Source of the DNA: JARRJY01 sp037388705
GTDB taxonomy: Bacteria; Pseudomonadota; Gammaproteobacteria; UBA6429; Thiohalophilaceae
NCBI GenBank assembly: GCA_037388705.1
Contig: JARRJY010000022.1
Location: 1 to 43,801, forward strand
Direction: 5' to 3'
Length of the DNA: 43,801 nt
The notes under the pieces were generated by a model. That model had not been told where the DNA came from, searched no databases, and saw nothing but the letters and a program-made list of their open reading frames with translations. Numbering within the stretch: the first letter of the stretch is position 1; each line of letters opens with the position of its first letter. This document shows positions 24,411 to 33,548 of this stretch, in pieces. A program made the position numbers and the translations under genes.

Positions 24411-27400
24411 ATGCTGGAGTACCTGGTAAAAAGAGGGCTTGTCGTTAATCTGGTGTCGATATTCCTGATAGCGATTGGCGTATATGCAATATTTAATATT
24501 AATCGTGAAGCCTTACCTAATGTTGAGCTGGACAGAGTACAGGTTGATTTTGTATATCCGGGCTCAACACCTGATGAAGTTGAACGTCTGATAATTAATC
24601 CTATTGAAGATGAACTAAAGATAGTTGATGGCGTAGATAAAGTAACTTCTGTAGCTTTTCCCGGATCTGGACGGGTGGTACTTGAACTCGATCCTGATGC
24701 CTCTAATCGTTCCACCGTTGTCAATGATATACAACTGGCAGTAGATAGGGCAGATTTACCTGCTGATTTACCCAATGACCCTGTTATCCTGGAAATTGAT
24801 GGGAGAGTATTTCCAGTTATACAGATGGCTATAGCGGCAGATCGAGGCGAGGTCGAAGTAAACAGGCTTGCTGATAAGATTCGCGATGATGTTCTGGATA
24901 TTGATGGTGTCGCAAGAATTCAAACTCAGGGTGATCGTAAAACAGAGTTCAGAATAGATATCATCCCGGAAAAACTGGATAAACAGCATATTTCCATTGG
25001 CCAGTTAATAGAGTTACTGCGGAACTGGAACATAACGTCGCCCGGTGGTGATATCGAGACAAGCGAAGGACAGAAAATAGTTCGTATTGCCAGTGAATTT
25101 AAGAGCGTAAAGGATCTTGAGGATCTGATAATTCGGACAACTGAATCAGGTAATGCCGTTTATCTTCGCGATGTTGCAAATATAACGGAAACTCTAGAAA
25201 AACCGAATATATATTATGATGTTTCAGGAAAGCCGGCTCTAAACATGCTTATCCTGAAAAAGCAGGATGCTGATGTTATTACCGTTGTAGATGAATTGAA
25301 ATCCTACATTAAGACTATTCCAGTAAGATATGGTAATGATGTAATAGTTACGACTTTCCAGGATTTTTCCCGGTTCGCAAAAGTACGACTGGGAGTGCTG
25401 ACTAACAACGGTGTTGTTGGTCTGGTGCTTGTATTTATTTCCTTGATCTTGTTTCTACGTATGTCAGTTGCATTAACAACCACGTGGGGTCTACCGATAG
25501 TGTTTTTTACCGGTTTATTTCTGCTATACCAGACAGGTATAACATTAAACCTGGTGTCTATGCTCGGTTTTATCATGGTGTTAGGTATGCTTGTGGATGA
25601 CGCCATCATCATTGGTGAAAATATCACTTATCACATGGAAGATGGCATGGAAGCGAATCACGCTGCGGTAATCGGTGCACGAGAACTCATAGGCCCGGTA
25701 ACAACCACTATCCTTACTACTATTGCAGCGTTTTTCCCCTTAATGTTTATGTCAGGAGTGATCGGCAAGTTTATTATTGCTATACCTGTGGTAGTGATCT
25801 CTCTGTTGTTTTTCTCATGGCTGGAATCATTCCTGATATTACCGAGTCACGTGGCCCATTTCACCAACACGAAAAAGAAAACAAAAGAAAGAAAATGGTT
25901 GATAAAGCTGGAAAATTTCTATGCCGGGATCTTAGGAGTCGCCTTATTACATAGAGGGAAAACAGTATTAATATCATTTTTAATACTCATCAGCAGTATA
26001 TATTTAGGCATCACACAAGTAGGGTTCCAGTTATTCCCATCAGTAGGTGTTGATCAATTCCTGATACGTGCAATTGCAAAACCTGGCATCAGTCTTGAGC
26101 ATATGAGGGAACGCATGAGACAGGTTGATGCCGATGTTCGCTCAGGTATTAATCCGAACTACCTTGAGGAAACGCTTGTCTCGACTGGGCAAATAGCTAT
26201 GGAGTCTACTGACCCCTTGACGCAAAGAGGTAGCCGGTTTGCACAAATGCGTGTGCTCTACATACCAGCACTTTTACGTGAAGGCCACAATGCAATTGAT
26301 GATATGAGAGCTTTGGTTAAAAGATTGCCCCAGTCATATCCTGACTTACAGTTCAGCTTTGTTGAAACAAAACCCGGCCCACCAACAGGCAGGGCATTGG
26401 AAGTAGAAATTACCAGCAATAATGATAATAACAGCCTGTTAGTAGCCGACAATCTTATCCAATATGTATCTGGAATAGATGGTGTTTTAAATGTCGAAAG
26501 CAGTAAACAACCGGGTGACAAGGAATTACATGTTGTTATCGACCGACAAAAAGCAGTTTTTTCAGGAGTTGACCTGGCAACCATAGCGACACATGTTCGT
26601 ACAGTTGTTGATGGTTTGCGTGTCACGACTTCAAGACGGGGTGATGAGGAAATTGATATTACACTCAGGGTGCCACACAGAATAACAGATGATTTAAGTA
26701 TATTAAAAAATCTTAAAGTGCCCAATGACAGGGGTGGATTAATCTCATTATCGCAAATTTCTAAGCTGGTGGAATCAGAAGGTCTGTCTACTATCCGGCA
26801 TATAAATAACCGTCGCGTGGTAAGTGTTACGGCAGATATTGATACTTCTAAAATCACCAGCCTGGAACTTAACAAGCAAGTTGCTGATAACGAAGGAACA
26901 TGGCTGGGTAATATGAAAAACAAAGTTAAAATTAATTATGGTGGCGAAGCTGAGAAAAACCAGGAGTCATTCCGCGACCTGCTAAAGTCATTTGGGTTTG
27001 CATTACTAGCTATCTTCTTTATTCTGGCGATACAGTTTAATAATCTATCATATCCTTTCATTGTCATGCTGGCTATTCCGTTTGGTATTGTCGGGATTAT
27101 CATTAGTTTTTTTCTTCATGACATGTTCTGGAAGCCAATGCCATTATCTTTCTTCTCAACCATGGGTATGGTGGCCTTGACTGGCGTGGTTGTTAATAGC
27201 TCATTAATCATGATGGTATTTATACAACGGGCCCGGGAAAAAGGTACAGACTACGTTGAAGCTGCACTTCAGGCAGGCCGTAGACGACTACGCGCAGTTA
27301 TCCTTACTGCTACTACCACTGTAGTCGGTTTATTACCGACAGCTTATGGCTGGGGGGGTATGGATCCGTTTGTATCACCCATGGCATTAGCGCTTTCCTG

Positions 27401-27515
27401 GGGACTGGCATTTGCGACATTGGTTACACTATTTACCATACCTGCCGCTTACGTTTTTGCAACGGATATAAAAAAATATCTGAAACAAAAAATAAAGCCT
27501 GTCACAGGAAAGTAA
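24411..27515 (+). CDS. RND-family efflux permease (AcrB-like inner-membrane pump)
   Basis: The 1034-residue product has full RND length: first membrane helix from residue 10, two large periplasmic loops, helix 4 with LVDDAIIIGEN (Asp396, Asp397, matching the proton-relay pair in AcrB) and a helix 10 region at 925-931 reading GVVVNSS where AcrB has its relay Lys, so the Lys is replaced by Asn. RND pumps export drugs, dyes or lipids by proton antiport. AAAGGTAAG precedes the ATG. No adaptor (HlyD/MFP) gene lies in the operon. Substrate unknown. Confidence 0.93.
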   Translation: MLEYLVKRGLVVNLVSIFLIAIGVYAIFNINREALPNVELDRVQVDFVYPGSTPDEVERLIINPIEDELKIVDGVDKVTSVAFPGSGRVVLELDPDASNRSTVVNDIQLAVDRADLPADLPNDPVILEIDGRVFPVIQMAIAADRGEVEVNRLADKIRDDVLDIDGVARIQTQGDRKTEFRIDIIPEKLDKQHISIGQLIELLRNWNITSPGGDIETSEGQKIVRIASEFKSVKDLEDLIIRTTESGNAVYLRDVANITETLEKPNIYYDVSGKPALNMLILKKQDADVITVVDELKSYIKTIPVRYGNDVIVTTFQDFSRFAKVRLGVLTNNGVVGLVLVFISLILFLRMSVALTTTWGLPIVFFTGLFLLYQTGITLNLVSMLGFIMVLGMLVDDAIIIGENITYHMEDGMEANHAAVIGARELIGPVTTTILTTIAAFFPLMFMSGVIGKFIIAIPVVVISLLFFSWLESFLILPSHVAHFTNTKKKTKERKWLIKLENFYAGILGVALLHRGKTVLISFLILISSIYLGITQVGFQLFPSVGVDQFLIRAIAKPGISLEHMRERMRQVDADVRSGINPNYLEETLVSTGQIAMESTDPLTQRGSRFAQMRVLYIPALLREGHNAIDDMRALVKRLPQSYPDLQFSFVETKPGPPTGRALEVEITSNNDNNSLLVADNLIQYVSGIDGVLNVESSKQPGDKELHVVIDRQKAVFSGVDLATIATHVRTVVDGLRVTTSRRGDEEIDITLRVPHRITDDLSILKNLKVPNDRGGLISLSQISKLVESEGLSTIRHINNRRVVSVTADIDTSKITSLELNKQVADNEGTWLGNMKNKVKINYGGEAEKNQESFRDLLKSFGFALLAIFFILAIQFNNLSYPFIVMLAIPFGIVGIIISFFLHDMFWKPMPLSFFSTMGMVALTGVVVNSSLIMMVFIQRAREKGTDYVEAALQAGRRRLRAVILTATTTVVGLLPTAYGWGGMDPFVSPMALALSWGLAFATLVTLFTIPAAYVFATDIKKYLKQKIKPVTGK

Positions 27516-27526
27516 TGACAGGCTTT
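27487..27526 (-). terminator. Terminator of the FHA operon, overlapping the end of the RND gene
   Basis: AAAGCCTGTCA (27494-27504) and TGACAGGCTTT (27516-27526) are a perfect 11-base inverted repeat. Read on the minus strand it is followed by ATTTTTT, a proper U-tract, so it ends the minus-strand operon. Plus-strand transcripts would also form the hairpin but lack a U-run. The left arm lies in the last codons of the RND gene. Confidence 0.8.
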
Positions 27527-27554
27527 GTTAAAAAAATACAGCTTCAATAAGGAA

Positions 27555-28232
27555 CTACTGTAAATAGAAAAACTCCATTTTTGTTCCTGCCAGTTCAATG
27601 ACGTCGTGATCGTTGAGAACCTTGGCTTCCAGGGAAAGTGGTTTTCCATTTAGCAACGGAGTATTCGTACTAGAGTCGCCACTGCTTTTGCTGGTTTTTA
27701 AGGTAGAAATGGTATAGTTTTCAGCGTTGCGAGCAATCATTGCCATTTTCATACCATTAAAACCAATGGTATTAAATGGTTTACGTAATTCCAGTACTTT
27801 TTTGGCCAGTGGGCCATTTTTAATCTTGACTCCGGCTAGCCGTTCACCTTTTGGTGGGGTGTCCATATCCATGGTCTTGGTATCGATTACTTTCGTGTCC
27901 TCGATCTCTGCCTGGATGAACATGGTTGGCTCATATTCAGTTTCATCATCGCTGAAATAGGTGAACTGGAAATTACCCACCTGTATAACATCACCATGCT
28001 TTATAATCGATTTGGCAATACGAGCACCGTTTAGCAGGGTGCCATTGGTGCTACCCAGATCGTCAACATACATGTGTTCGCCCATTTTTGTGATCAGGGC
28101 ATGACGACCACTGACAGTCAGGTCATTTAACTGGATATCATTGCCATGTTTTCGACCTATACTGATACTGTCTTTGTCCATAAGGTGCTCGCGAATCACC
28201 GCACCTTCTAATGTCTGGATTAACTTACTCAT
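27555..28232 (-). CDS. FHA-domain protein
   Basis: The 225-residue product has a canonical FHA domain in its first 90 residues: SISIGRKHGNDIQLND, VSGRHALI, DDLGSTNGTLLNG. The second half (from about 125) repeats the length and layout of a second, degenerate FHA-like fold (NTIGFNGMKMAMIARNAENY and NTPLLNGK). FHA domains bind phosphothreonine. It is the last gene of the kinase/PilT operon, so it may read out the kinase. The ATG at 28232 follows GGGGAGGAATC, a strong site; a GTG at 28250 is not preferred. No membrane segment. Confidence 0.9.
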   Translation of the reverse strand: MSKLIQTLEGAVIREHLMDKDSISIGRKHGNDIQLNDLTVSGRHALITKMGEHMYVDDLGSTNGTLLNGARIAKSIIKHGDVIQVGNFQFTYFSDDETEYEPTMFIQAEIEDTKVIDTKTMDMDTPPKGERLAGVKIKNGPLAKKVLELRKPFNTIGFNGMKMAMIARNAENYTISTLKTSKSSGDSSTNTPLLNGKPLSLEAKVLNDHDVIELAGTKMEFFYLQ

Positions 28233-28291
28233 GATTCCTCCCCGAATCACGCTTTATAGCCAGAAGTATACCAACACCTGTCTGGAATAAA

Positions 28292-29398
28292 CTACTCCGT
28301 TTGGGTGATTACACTCTCTTCTTCGCTATCAGATTCTTCAAAATTCTCTCTCAAATGGGCAAAGTCAGCTTTCGTATGTGCCTTGGCGTAAGCTTCCTCG
28401 CCGGTGATTTTTTCTGCATCTACCAGGCGACGAATTGCAGTATCCATACGTTGCATTCCCTGCATTGCGCCACTTTGAATAATGTTGTCAATTTGTTCGG
28501 TCTTGCCTTCACGAATACAGTTGGATATTGCCGGGTTGTTGATCATGATTTCTACCGCGGCAACACGCCCCTTGTTATCGGCTGTTTTCAATAGTAATTG
28601 TGATACCACTGCACACATCGATGTTGACAACATTGAGCGTATGTAGGCTTCTTCTTCTGGGGGAAACACGTTGATTATACGATCAACCGTGGAGGCGGCG
28701 CTACTGGTATGCAGGGTAGCCATTACCAGTATCCCCATTTCTGCTGCAGTAACTGCGAGGTGCATGGTTTCTAAATCACGTAACTCACCTACCAGAACAA
28801 CATCAGGATCTTCACGTAATGCCGAGTGTAATGCATCTGAAAAACGTTCGGTATGCGAGCCAACTTCACGTTGACTGATCAAACAGTCCTTATTCTCATG
28901 AATAAATTCTATCGGATCCTCAATTGTTATAATGTGGCCCTTACGCTCCTGATTTATAAAATCGATTATAGCAGCAAGTGTAGTTGATTTACCTGACCCG
29001 GTCGGGCCAGTAACAAGAATCAGTCCTTTGCGCTGGCGGGCAATATTCTTCAGGGCAGGGGGAAGTTGCAACTGGGCAAGTGACTGGATTTCAGTCGGGA
29101 TTACACGAAATACTGCACCGATACCTGACAGGTGCTGAAAGACATTCACGCGGAAACGGGCGAGTCCTTCAGCCTCATAAGCAAAATCTGCACCCTTGGT
29201 GTTTTCGTAATTCTGTTTTGCCAGTTCTGGCATAATTTCCATCAACAGGCTATACGTTTCGTCTGATGTCAGTTCACGATATTTAACCGGGTACATTTCA
29301 CCATTCAGACGAATACGTGGAGGGTTCCCTGAGATTAGGTGTAAATCAGAACCTTTTTGCTTCACAACCAGGTCAAGAAATGCATCAATACGTGCCAT
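28292..29398 (-). CDS. PilT/PilU-family secretion-type ATPase, copy 1
   Basis: The 368-residue product has an N-terminal PilT PAS-like part (MARIDAFLDLVVKQKGSDLH), Walker A GPTGSGKST (131-139), an Asp box with TIEDPIEF, Walker B VVLVGELRD (200-208) and a His box (MATLHTSSA). The motif corresponding to PilT's AIRNLIR reads AISNCIR. An acidic tail (EESDSEEESV) ends the protein. PilT/PilU hexamers power pilus retraction. No pilin or other pilus gene lies near, so it either serves a pilus encoded elsewhere or another machine. It follows copy 2 after one base. Confidence 0.9.
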   Translation of the reverse strand: MARIDAFLDLVVKQKGSDLHLISGNPPRIRLNGEMYPVKYRELTSDETYSLLMEIMPELAKQNYENTKGADFAYEAEGLARFRVNVFQHLSGIGAVFRVIPTEIQSLAQLQLPPALKNIARQRKGLILVTGPTGSGKSTTLAAIIDFINQERKGHIITIEDPIEFIHENKDCLISQREVGSHTERFSDALHSALREDPDVVLVGELRDLETMHLAVTAAEMGILVMATLHTSSAASTVDRIINVFPPEEEAYIRSMLSTSMCAVVSQLLLKTADNKGRVAAVEIMINNPAISNCIREGKTEQIDNIIQSGAMQGMQRMDTAIRRLVDAEKITGEEAYAKAHTKADFAHLRENFEESDSEEESVITQTE

Positions 29399-29399
29399 A

Positions 29400-30491
29400 T
29401 CAGGTCACCGCCAGGTTAATTTGTGGAAGCAAATCAGCATCAGTAACAAAGCGCTGGAACTGCTTTTTGTCAGTTGCAAACAGGAAGGCATGATCAGGAT
29501 CAATAGTTTTATTTTCTATAGCTTCCAATAACGCCTGATCCATGAGTTGCATACCAAGTTCTCGTCCAGTTTGTATACTGGCAGGGATCTGGAATATCTT
29601 GTTGTTTGCTATAAGATTGGCGATACCTGGAGTATTGATTAAAATTTCCAGTATTGCTTTTCGGGAGCGACCATCGGCACCACGTACCAGTATCTGGCTG
29701 ATAACGCCTTTAAGATGTTGTGATAGGAATGTTGCAGCCAGTGCTTTTTGTTCCCCGGGCATGGCATCAATAATTCGATCAAGTGTCTTAACAGCAGAGG
29801 TAGTATGTAAAGTACCAAGTACAAGGTGCCCGGTCTCAGCTGCTTCCATTGCCATGGATATTGTTTCGGGATCACGCAATTCACCAACCAGGATCACATC
29901 AGGATCTTCACGCAAAGCGGCATGTAAACCATCTGCAAAAGAGGGCACATGAGTTCCTACGCTACGTTGTATAACCAGGGATTGCTTACTGTCATGAATA
30001 TATTCAATCGGGTCTTCCAGCGTAATTATATTAAAACGGCGGTTTTCATTAAGCCAGTTAATCATTGCAGCCAAGGTAGTAGTTTTGCCAGTTCCAGTAG
30101 CACCAGTTACCAGTATCATTCCTTGAGTTGCATTAAGCATGTCCTCAATAATAGGAGGTAAACCCAGTTGTTGGATTGTTGGTACTGTTGGTTCAATAAC
30201 ACGAAAGACTGCACCAGGCCCGCTGATTTTACGATACAGGTTGACACGATAACGGCCACCCTCCGAGTAGTAGGAAAAATCAATATCGCGACCCTTGTTA
30301 AAGTCTTCGTACTGTTCTTTAGTGATAATTTCTTTTAACAATTCTTCAAGTTCATCTCTTGAGAGTTCACGATACTTAATCCTGGTTAATTCACCATGCA
30401 TACGGATAAGGGGAGGCATACCAACGGCAAGATGTATGTCTGAACAACCCTGTTCACGGCCCAGCTTGAGGAAAGCATCGATACGAGCCAT
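29400..30491 (-). CDS. PilT/PilU-family secretion-type ATPase, copy 2
   Basis: The 363-residue product begins MARIDAFLKLGREQGCSDIH, almost like copy 1, so the two arose by tandem duplication and diverged. Walker A is GATGTGKT (130-137); LEDPIEY, LVGELRDPET and GTLHTTSA are the Asp box, Walker B and His box. The AIRNLIR place reads GIANLIA, with the Arg lost. It overlaps the kinase stop (TGATG), so it is probably translated together with the kinase. Same possible roles as copy 1, with a different C-terminus (ends IDPDHAFLFAT...). Confidence 0.9.
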   Translation of the reverse strand: MARIDAFLKLGREQGCSDIHLAVGMPPLIRMHGELTRIKYRELSRDELEELLKEIITKEQYEDFNKGRDIDFSYYSEGGRYRVNLYRKISGPGAVFRVIEPTVPTIQQLGLPPIIEDMLNATQGMILVTGATGTGKTTTLAAMINWLNENRRFNIITLEDPIEYIHDSKQSLVIQRSVGTHVPSFADGLHAALREDPDVILVGELRDPETISMAMEAAETGHLVLGTLHTTSAVKTLDRIIDAMPGEQKALAATFLSQHLKGVISQILVRGADGRSRKAILEILINTPGIANLIANNKIFQIPASIQTGRELGMQLMDQALLEAIENKTIDPDHAFLFATDKKQFQRFVTDADLLPQINLAVT

Positions 30492-32842
30492 CAGCCGGCT
30501 TCCTTGGCAAGAGCCATTACTAAATCACGACGAAGGTTATCAATTTTCTGATAGCGTTGTTCCGGGTCAACATGAATAGCTTTCATAATGACTTTATCAA
30601 GGTATTCAGAGATTTTCGGATTAATTGTCGAAGGTAGAGGAGCCCCGCCTTCTACATGTTTAAACAGGGTACCCATATGATCTTCACCTTTATAAGGTGG
30701 TTTACCCGTAAACAATTCGTACATAACAATACCAAGACTGTAAATATCGGTCCTGGTATCAATCGCGCGTCCACGAACCTGTTCCGGAGCCATGTAGGTT
30801 GGCGTACCAACCAGTATTCCACTTTTGGTCAATCGCGAGTCTCCCTGGATTGCTGCTGCGGCCAGACCAAAATCCACAATCTTGACCTCGTCATCATCAT
30901 TAACAAGAATGTTGGCGGGCTTGATATCACGATGCACAACGTTTCCAGCATGTGCAACACTTAAGCCTTTGCATACATCAATAATCAGTTTTATATTTCT
31001 TGGTATATCAACGATTTTACGTTTTTTAATTTCCGCAGATAATGAATGACTTTTGAAATACTCCATACTGATCGCATATGATTTACCAAAAGTAATGAAA
31101 TCATAAATACGGATAATATTCTCGTGCGTTATCTTGCGTGAGAAACGTAACTCATGGATAAAGCGTTCTATTATTGTTTCATCGGATGCCATATGCGGGT
31201 TAAGAAACTTGAGAATGATATCTTCATTTACCATCTTGTCCTTAACGAGTAAAACTACACCGAACGCCCCTTTACCAATTTTCTCTAAAACTTCATAACG
31301 TTCTGAAATGGTCATCCCGGGTTCAAGAGCATCAGCATCAATAATTTGCATGCTTTCCTGGCTGCCGGCAACACTGCCAGATTGAGACTGGGCACCCGGT
31401 GCAGATAAATCATCACCAACATTGACAGCTACCGTTTCCATATCTGCATTTGTAACATTCGCAGTTGCAGCAGCATCAGCCATGGACTGGCTGATGTTTG
31501 CAACAGCCTTTTTAATCTTGGCCGCGCTGTCATTGTCCGTTAACTTATCAAGAGTATGTAAAATCTCTTTGCGAGTATCTTCGTCGCTGTTACTGTACTG
31601 TTCCAGAACAGGTTTTGCCGCGGAGTCACCTCCCAGCTCGACCATTGCCTTGATAGCAATACCTGAAGAATCAGGTTTGTCTTTCATCATTTCTACAAGT
31701 GGTGCCAGGGCACGCTTGTCACCAAGATTGGTTAAGGCATCAGCAGCACGTTCGCGCACCCACCAGTCTTCATCTTTGAGCGCAAGTACCAGGTGATCGT
31801 ATGCACGTTCATCTTTTATCGAGTTGAGTATTTCGACAGCTGTTCGACGTAAAAACTCATCCTTATCAGTAATTAATTCCAGTACAGCATCGACAACTCT
31901 GGGGCCACCAATACTACCCAGGGCATCGGCAGCTCGAACCTTGACCCACCAGTCAGTATCGCGCATGGCATTCAAAAGATCTTTAATGGATGTCGGATCA
32001 CAAACGACATTAAGCACTTCGACCGCTGCGCGTCGTACATATTCAGATTCATCCTGCAGGATATCAACAAGATTGCCGATCAGTTTCTTGTCTTTATTTT
32101 TGGTCAGGGCATCAATGGCCTTATTTTGCACGTTCATGTCTGTATCGCGCAGTGCCTTGCACAGGAATTCGGAAGGAACAGGAACCGTCATGTTGCCAAG
32201 GCCTTCAATGGCAGCCTGGCGAACTAACTTTGATGGATCTGATACTTTCTGAAGTAATATATTTCGTGAACGTTCAGTATCAATTTTCCCTAGTGCTTTT
32301 GCGATATGGAAACGCACGTTGGCATCCTCGCTATCAGCATACTTTGCCAATTGCGGGAGCATGTTTTCAGATACGATTTCATCAATGATATGTAAAATGG
32401 CTTTTTGAGATTGATGATCGGCCTTGGGCATTAACGCAAAAAGGTTATTACCATTCAGTTTGTCACGCCTGGCGAGCAGGATCTTTACCAGCACGTTGTT
32501 GGGGATATCAGGATCTTTAAACAAATCACATAACAGGTTTGGATCATAGGCGGAAGAACTTGCCAGGACTTTCATCACCCCGGTGACGACATTTTTGTCT
32601 TCATCAGCAAGGGCATCAATGTATTCAGGCAGGGTTTCATTATTGAGTAATTCAAAAAGTAATTTATTGATGTAGTTATTATTTGGATCGTCAACAAGTG
32701 CTTCAATGAGTTTTGGGACGGCAGCTTCGCCAGCATCCTTTATTTTAACCAGCGCTTCTTTTACTTCAACAATACCTTTCTCATCAGCCATCAAAAGGAT
32801 GTCGATTGCTTTATTTATCTTAAAACCACCAAGTAGTGCCAT
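30491..32842 (-). CDS. HEAT-repeat and Ser/Thr protein kinase fusion
   Basis: The 783-residue product begins with a HEAT-repeat solenoid (about 1-450; repeated patterns such as VRRAAVEVLNVV and WWVRERAADALTNLGD), followed by a low-complexity Ala/Ser/Gln linker (about 450-510) and a Hanks-type kinase domain (516-775): glycine loop GKGAFGVV, Lys545 in ILKFL, HRDIKPAN (637-644), DFG (657-659), APE (685-687). All catalytic residues are present, so an active kinase is likely. There is no membrane segment. HEAT repeats probably bind protein partners. It overlaps the PilT-like gene by one base and starts 15 bases after the small beta-rich gene, so it heads a signalling operon. Confidence 0.93.
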   Translation of the reverse strand: MALLGGFKINKAIDILLMADEKGIVEVKEALVKIKDAGEAAVPKLIEALVDDPNNNYINKLLFELLNNETLPEYIDALADEDKNVVTGVMKVLASSSAYDPNLLCDLFKDPDIPNNVLVKILLARRDKLNGNNLFALMPKADHQSQKAILHIIDEIVSENMLPQLAKYADSEDANVRFHIAKALGKIDTERSRNILLQKVSDPSKLVRQAAIEGLGNMTVPVPSEFLCKALRDTDMNVQNKAIDALTKNKDKKLIGNLVDILQDESEYVRRAAVEVLNVVCDPTSIKDLLNAMRDTDWWVKVRAADALGSIGGPRVVDAVLELITDKDEFLRRTAVEILNSIKDERAYDHLVLALKDEDWWVRERAADALTNLGDKRALAPLVEMMKDKPDSSGIAIKAMVELGGDSAAKPVLEQYSNSDEDTRKEILHTLDKLTDNDSAAKIKKAVANISQSMADAAATANVTNADMETVAVNVGDDLSAPGAQSQSGSVAGSQESMQIIDADALEPGMTISERYEVLEKIGKGAFGVVLLVKDKMVNEDIILKFLNPHMASDETIIERFIHELRFSRKITHENIIRIYDFITFGKSYAISMEYFKSHSLSAEIKKRKIVDIPRNIKLIIDVCKGLSVAHAGNVVHRDIKPANILVNDDDEVKIVDFGLAAAAIQGDSRLTKSGILVGTPTYMAPEQVRGRAIDTRTDIYSLGIVMYELFTGKPPYKGEDHMGTLFKHVEGGAPLPSTINPKISEYLDKVIMKAIHVDPEQRYQKIDNLRRDLVMALAKEAG

Positions 32843-32857
32843 TACTGAATGCTATTC

Positions 32858-33322
32858 TTAGTCTTTAGTTGATATGTTGACAATATACGATTTGTTAATC
32901 AGAGATACTTCATTGTCAGTAAAATATAGCCTGATGAAGCGGGCTTTTTCCTGGTTAATATAATCAAACAGGCGGGAATATTCAGGGGGCAGGTTTTCCC
33001 GGATAGTACCTTCAATTATGGAACCATCCATCATATTAAGCTTGCAGGCTAAAACAGTCAGATCCTCATCATCCTCAAATTCAGTATTATATTCAATCCG
33101 GATAATCGAATTTTTATTATAAAACCTTAATTCCTCGGGTGAATTTTTTTGTAACACTACAAATGGGACGTCTGCATTTAAAACCTCCAGTGGTTCTTCT
33201 GCACCGGCATGGTCAGGGCTGTGTTCACGAACGAAAATTGAACCTACAACCTGGCCTTCAGGATGTACCCAGAGCGTGACTTTTTGCTTTAGTTTAGGGA
33301 CCTTAAGGATATCCGTACTCAT
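32858..33322 (-). CDS. Small beta-rich protein of unknown function (first gene of the kinase operon)
   Basis: The 154-residue acidic product has no signal peptide or membrane helix. It reads beta-rich, with KVTLWVHPEGQVVGSIFVRE at the start and MMDGSIIEGTIRENLPPEYS followed by RLFDYIN and a closing INKSYIVNI. That end resembles the DUF6812-type pattern (Gly-rich turn, RL-DYLN, then INK-I-V), which I state as a resemblance only. It is the promoter-proximal gene of the operon that runs into the kinase. Its start lies about 20 bases from a near-palindrome at 33343-33365. Function unknown; perhaps an adaptor or sensor for the locus. Confidence 0.75.
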   Translation of the reverse strand: MSTDILKVPKLKQKVTLWVHPEGQVVGSIFVREHSPDHAGAEEPLEVLNADVPFVVLQKNSPEELRFYNKNSIIRIEYNTEFEDDEDLTVLACKLNMMDGSIIEGTIRENLPPEYSRLFDYINQEKARFIRLYFTDNEVSLINKSYIVNISTKD

Positions 33323-33342
33323 TTTTTAGCCTTTAATTCATA

Positions 33343-33365
33343 GTATAGGTGTATACACCCTATAC
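33343..33365. promoter_or_regulatory. Inverted repeat between divergent signalling genes (candidate operator)
   Basis: GTATAGG (33343-33349) pairs with CCTATAC (33359-33365) around a GGTGTATACACC core (33348-33359), which is a perfect 12-base palindrome. It lies in the 226-base region between the divergent operon starts at 33322 and 33549. The rest of that region is A/T-rich and holds nothing else I recognise. Confidence 0.45.
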
Positions 33366-33548
33366 AATTGGTGTTTTACAGGCGATACTTTATTATAGAT
33401 AACGTGGAGGGCCAAGATAGCGAAAAATTGCATATAAAACAATGATATACACTGGGTATTTTCGGCACTTTTCGCAGACTGGTAGTAATTTTTATACAGC
33501 AGCTGAGTGTCCCAAGTGATATGAAGTTGAGAAATACCAATAAAAACA

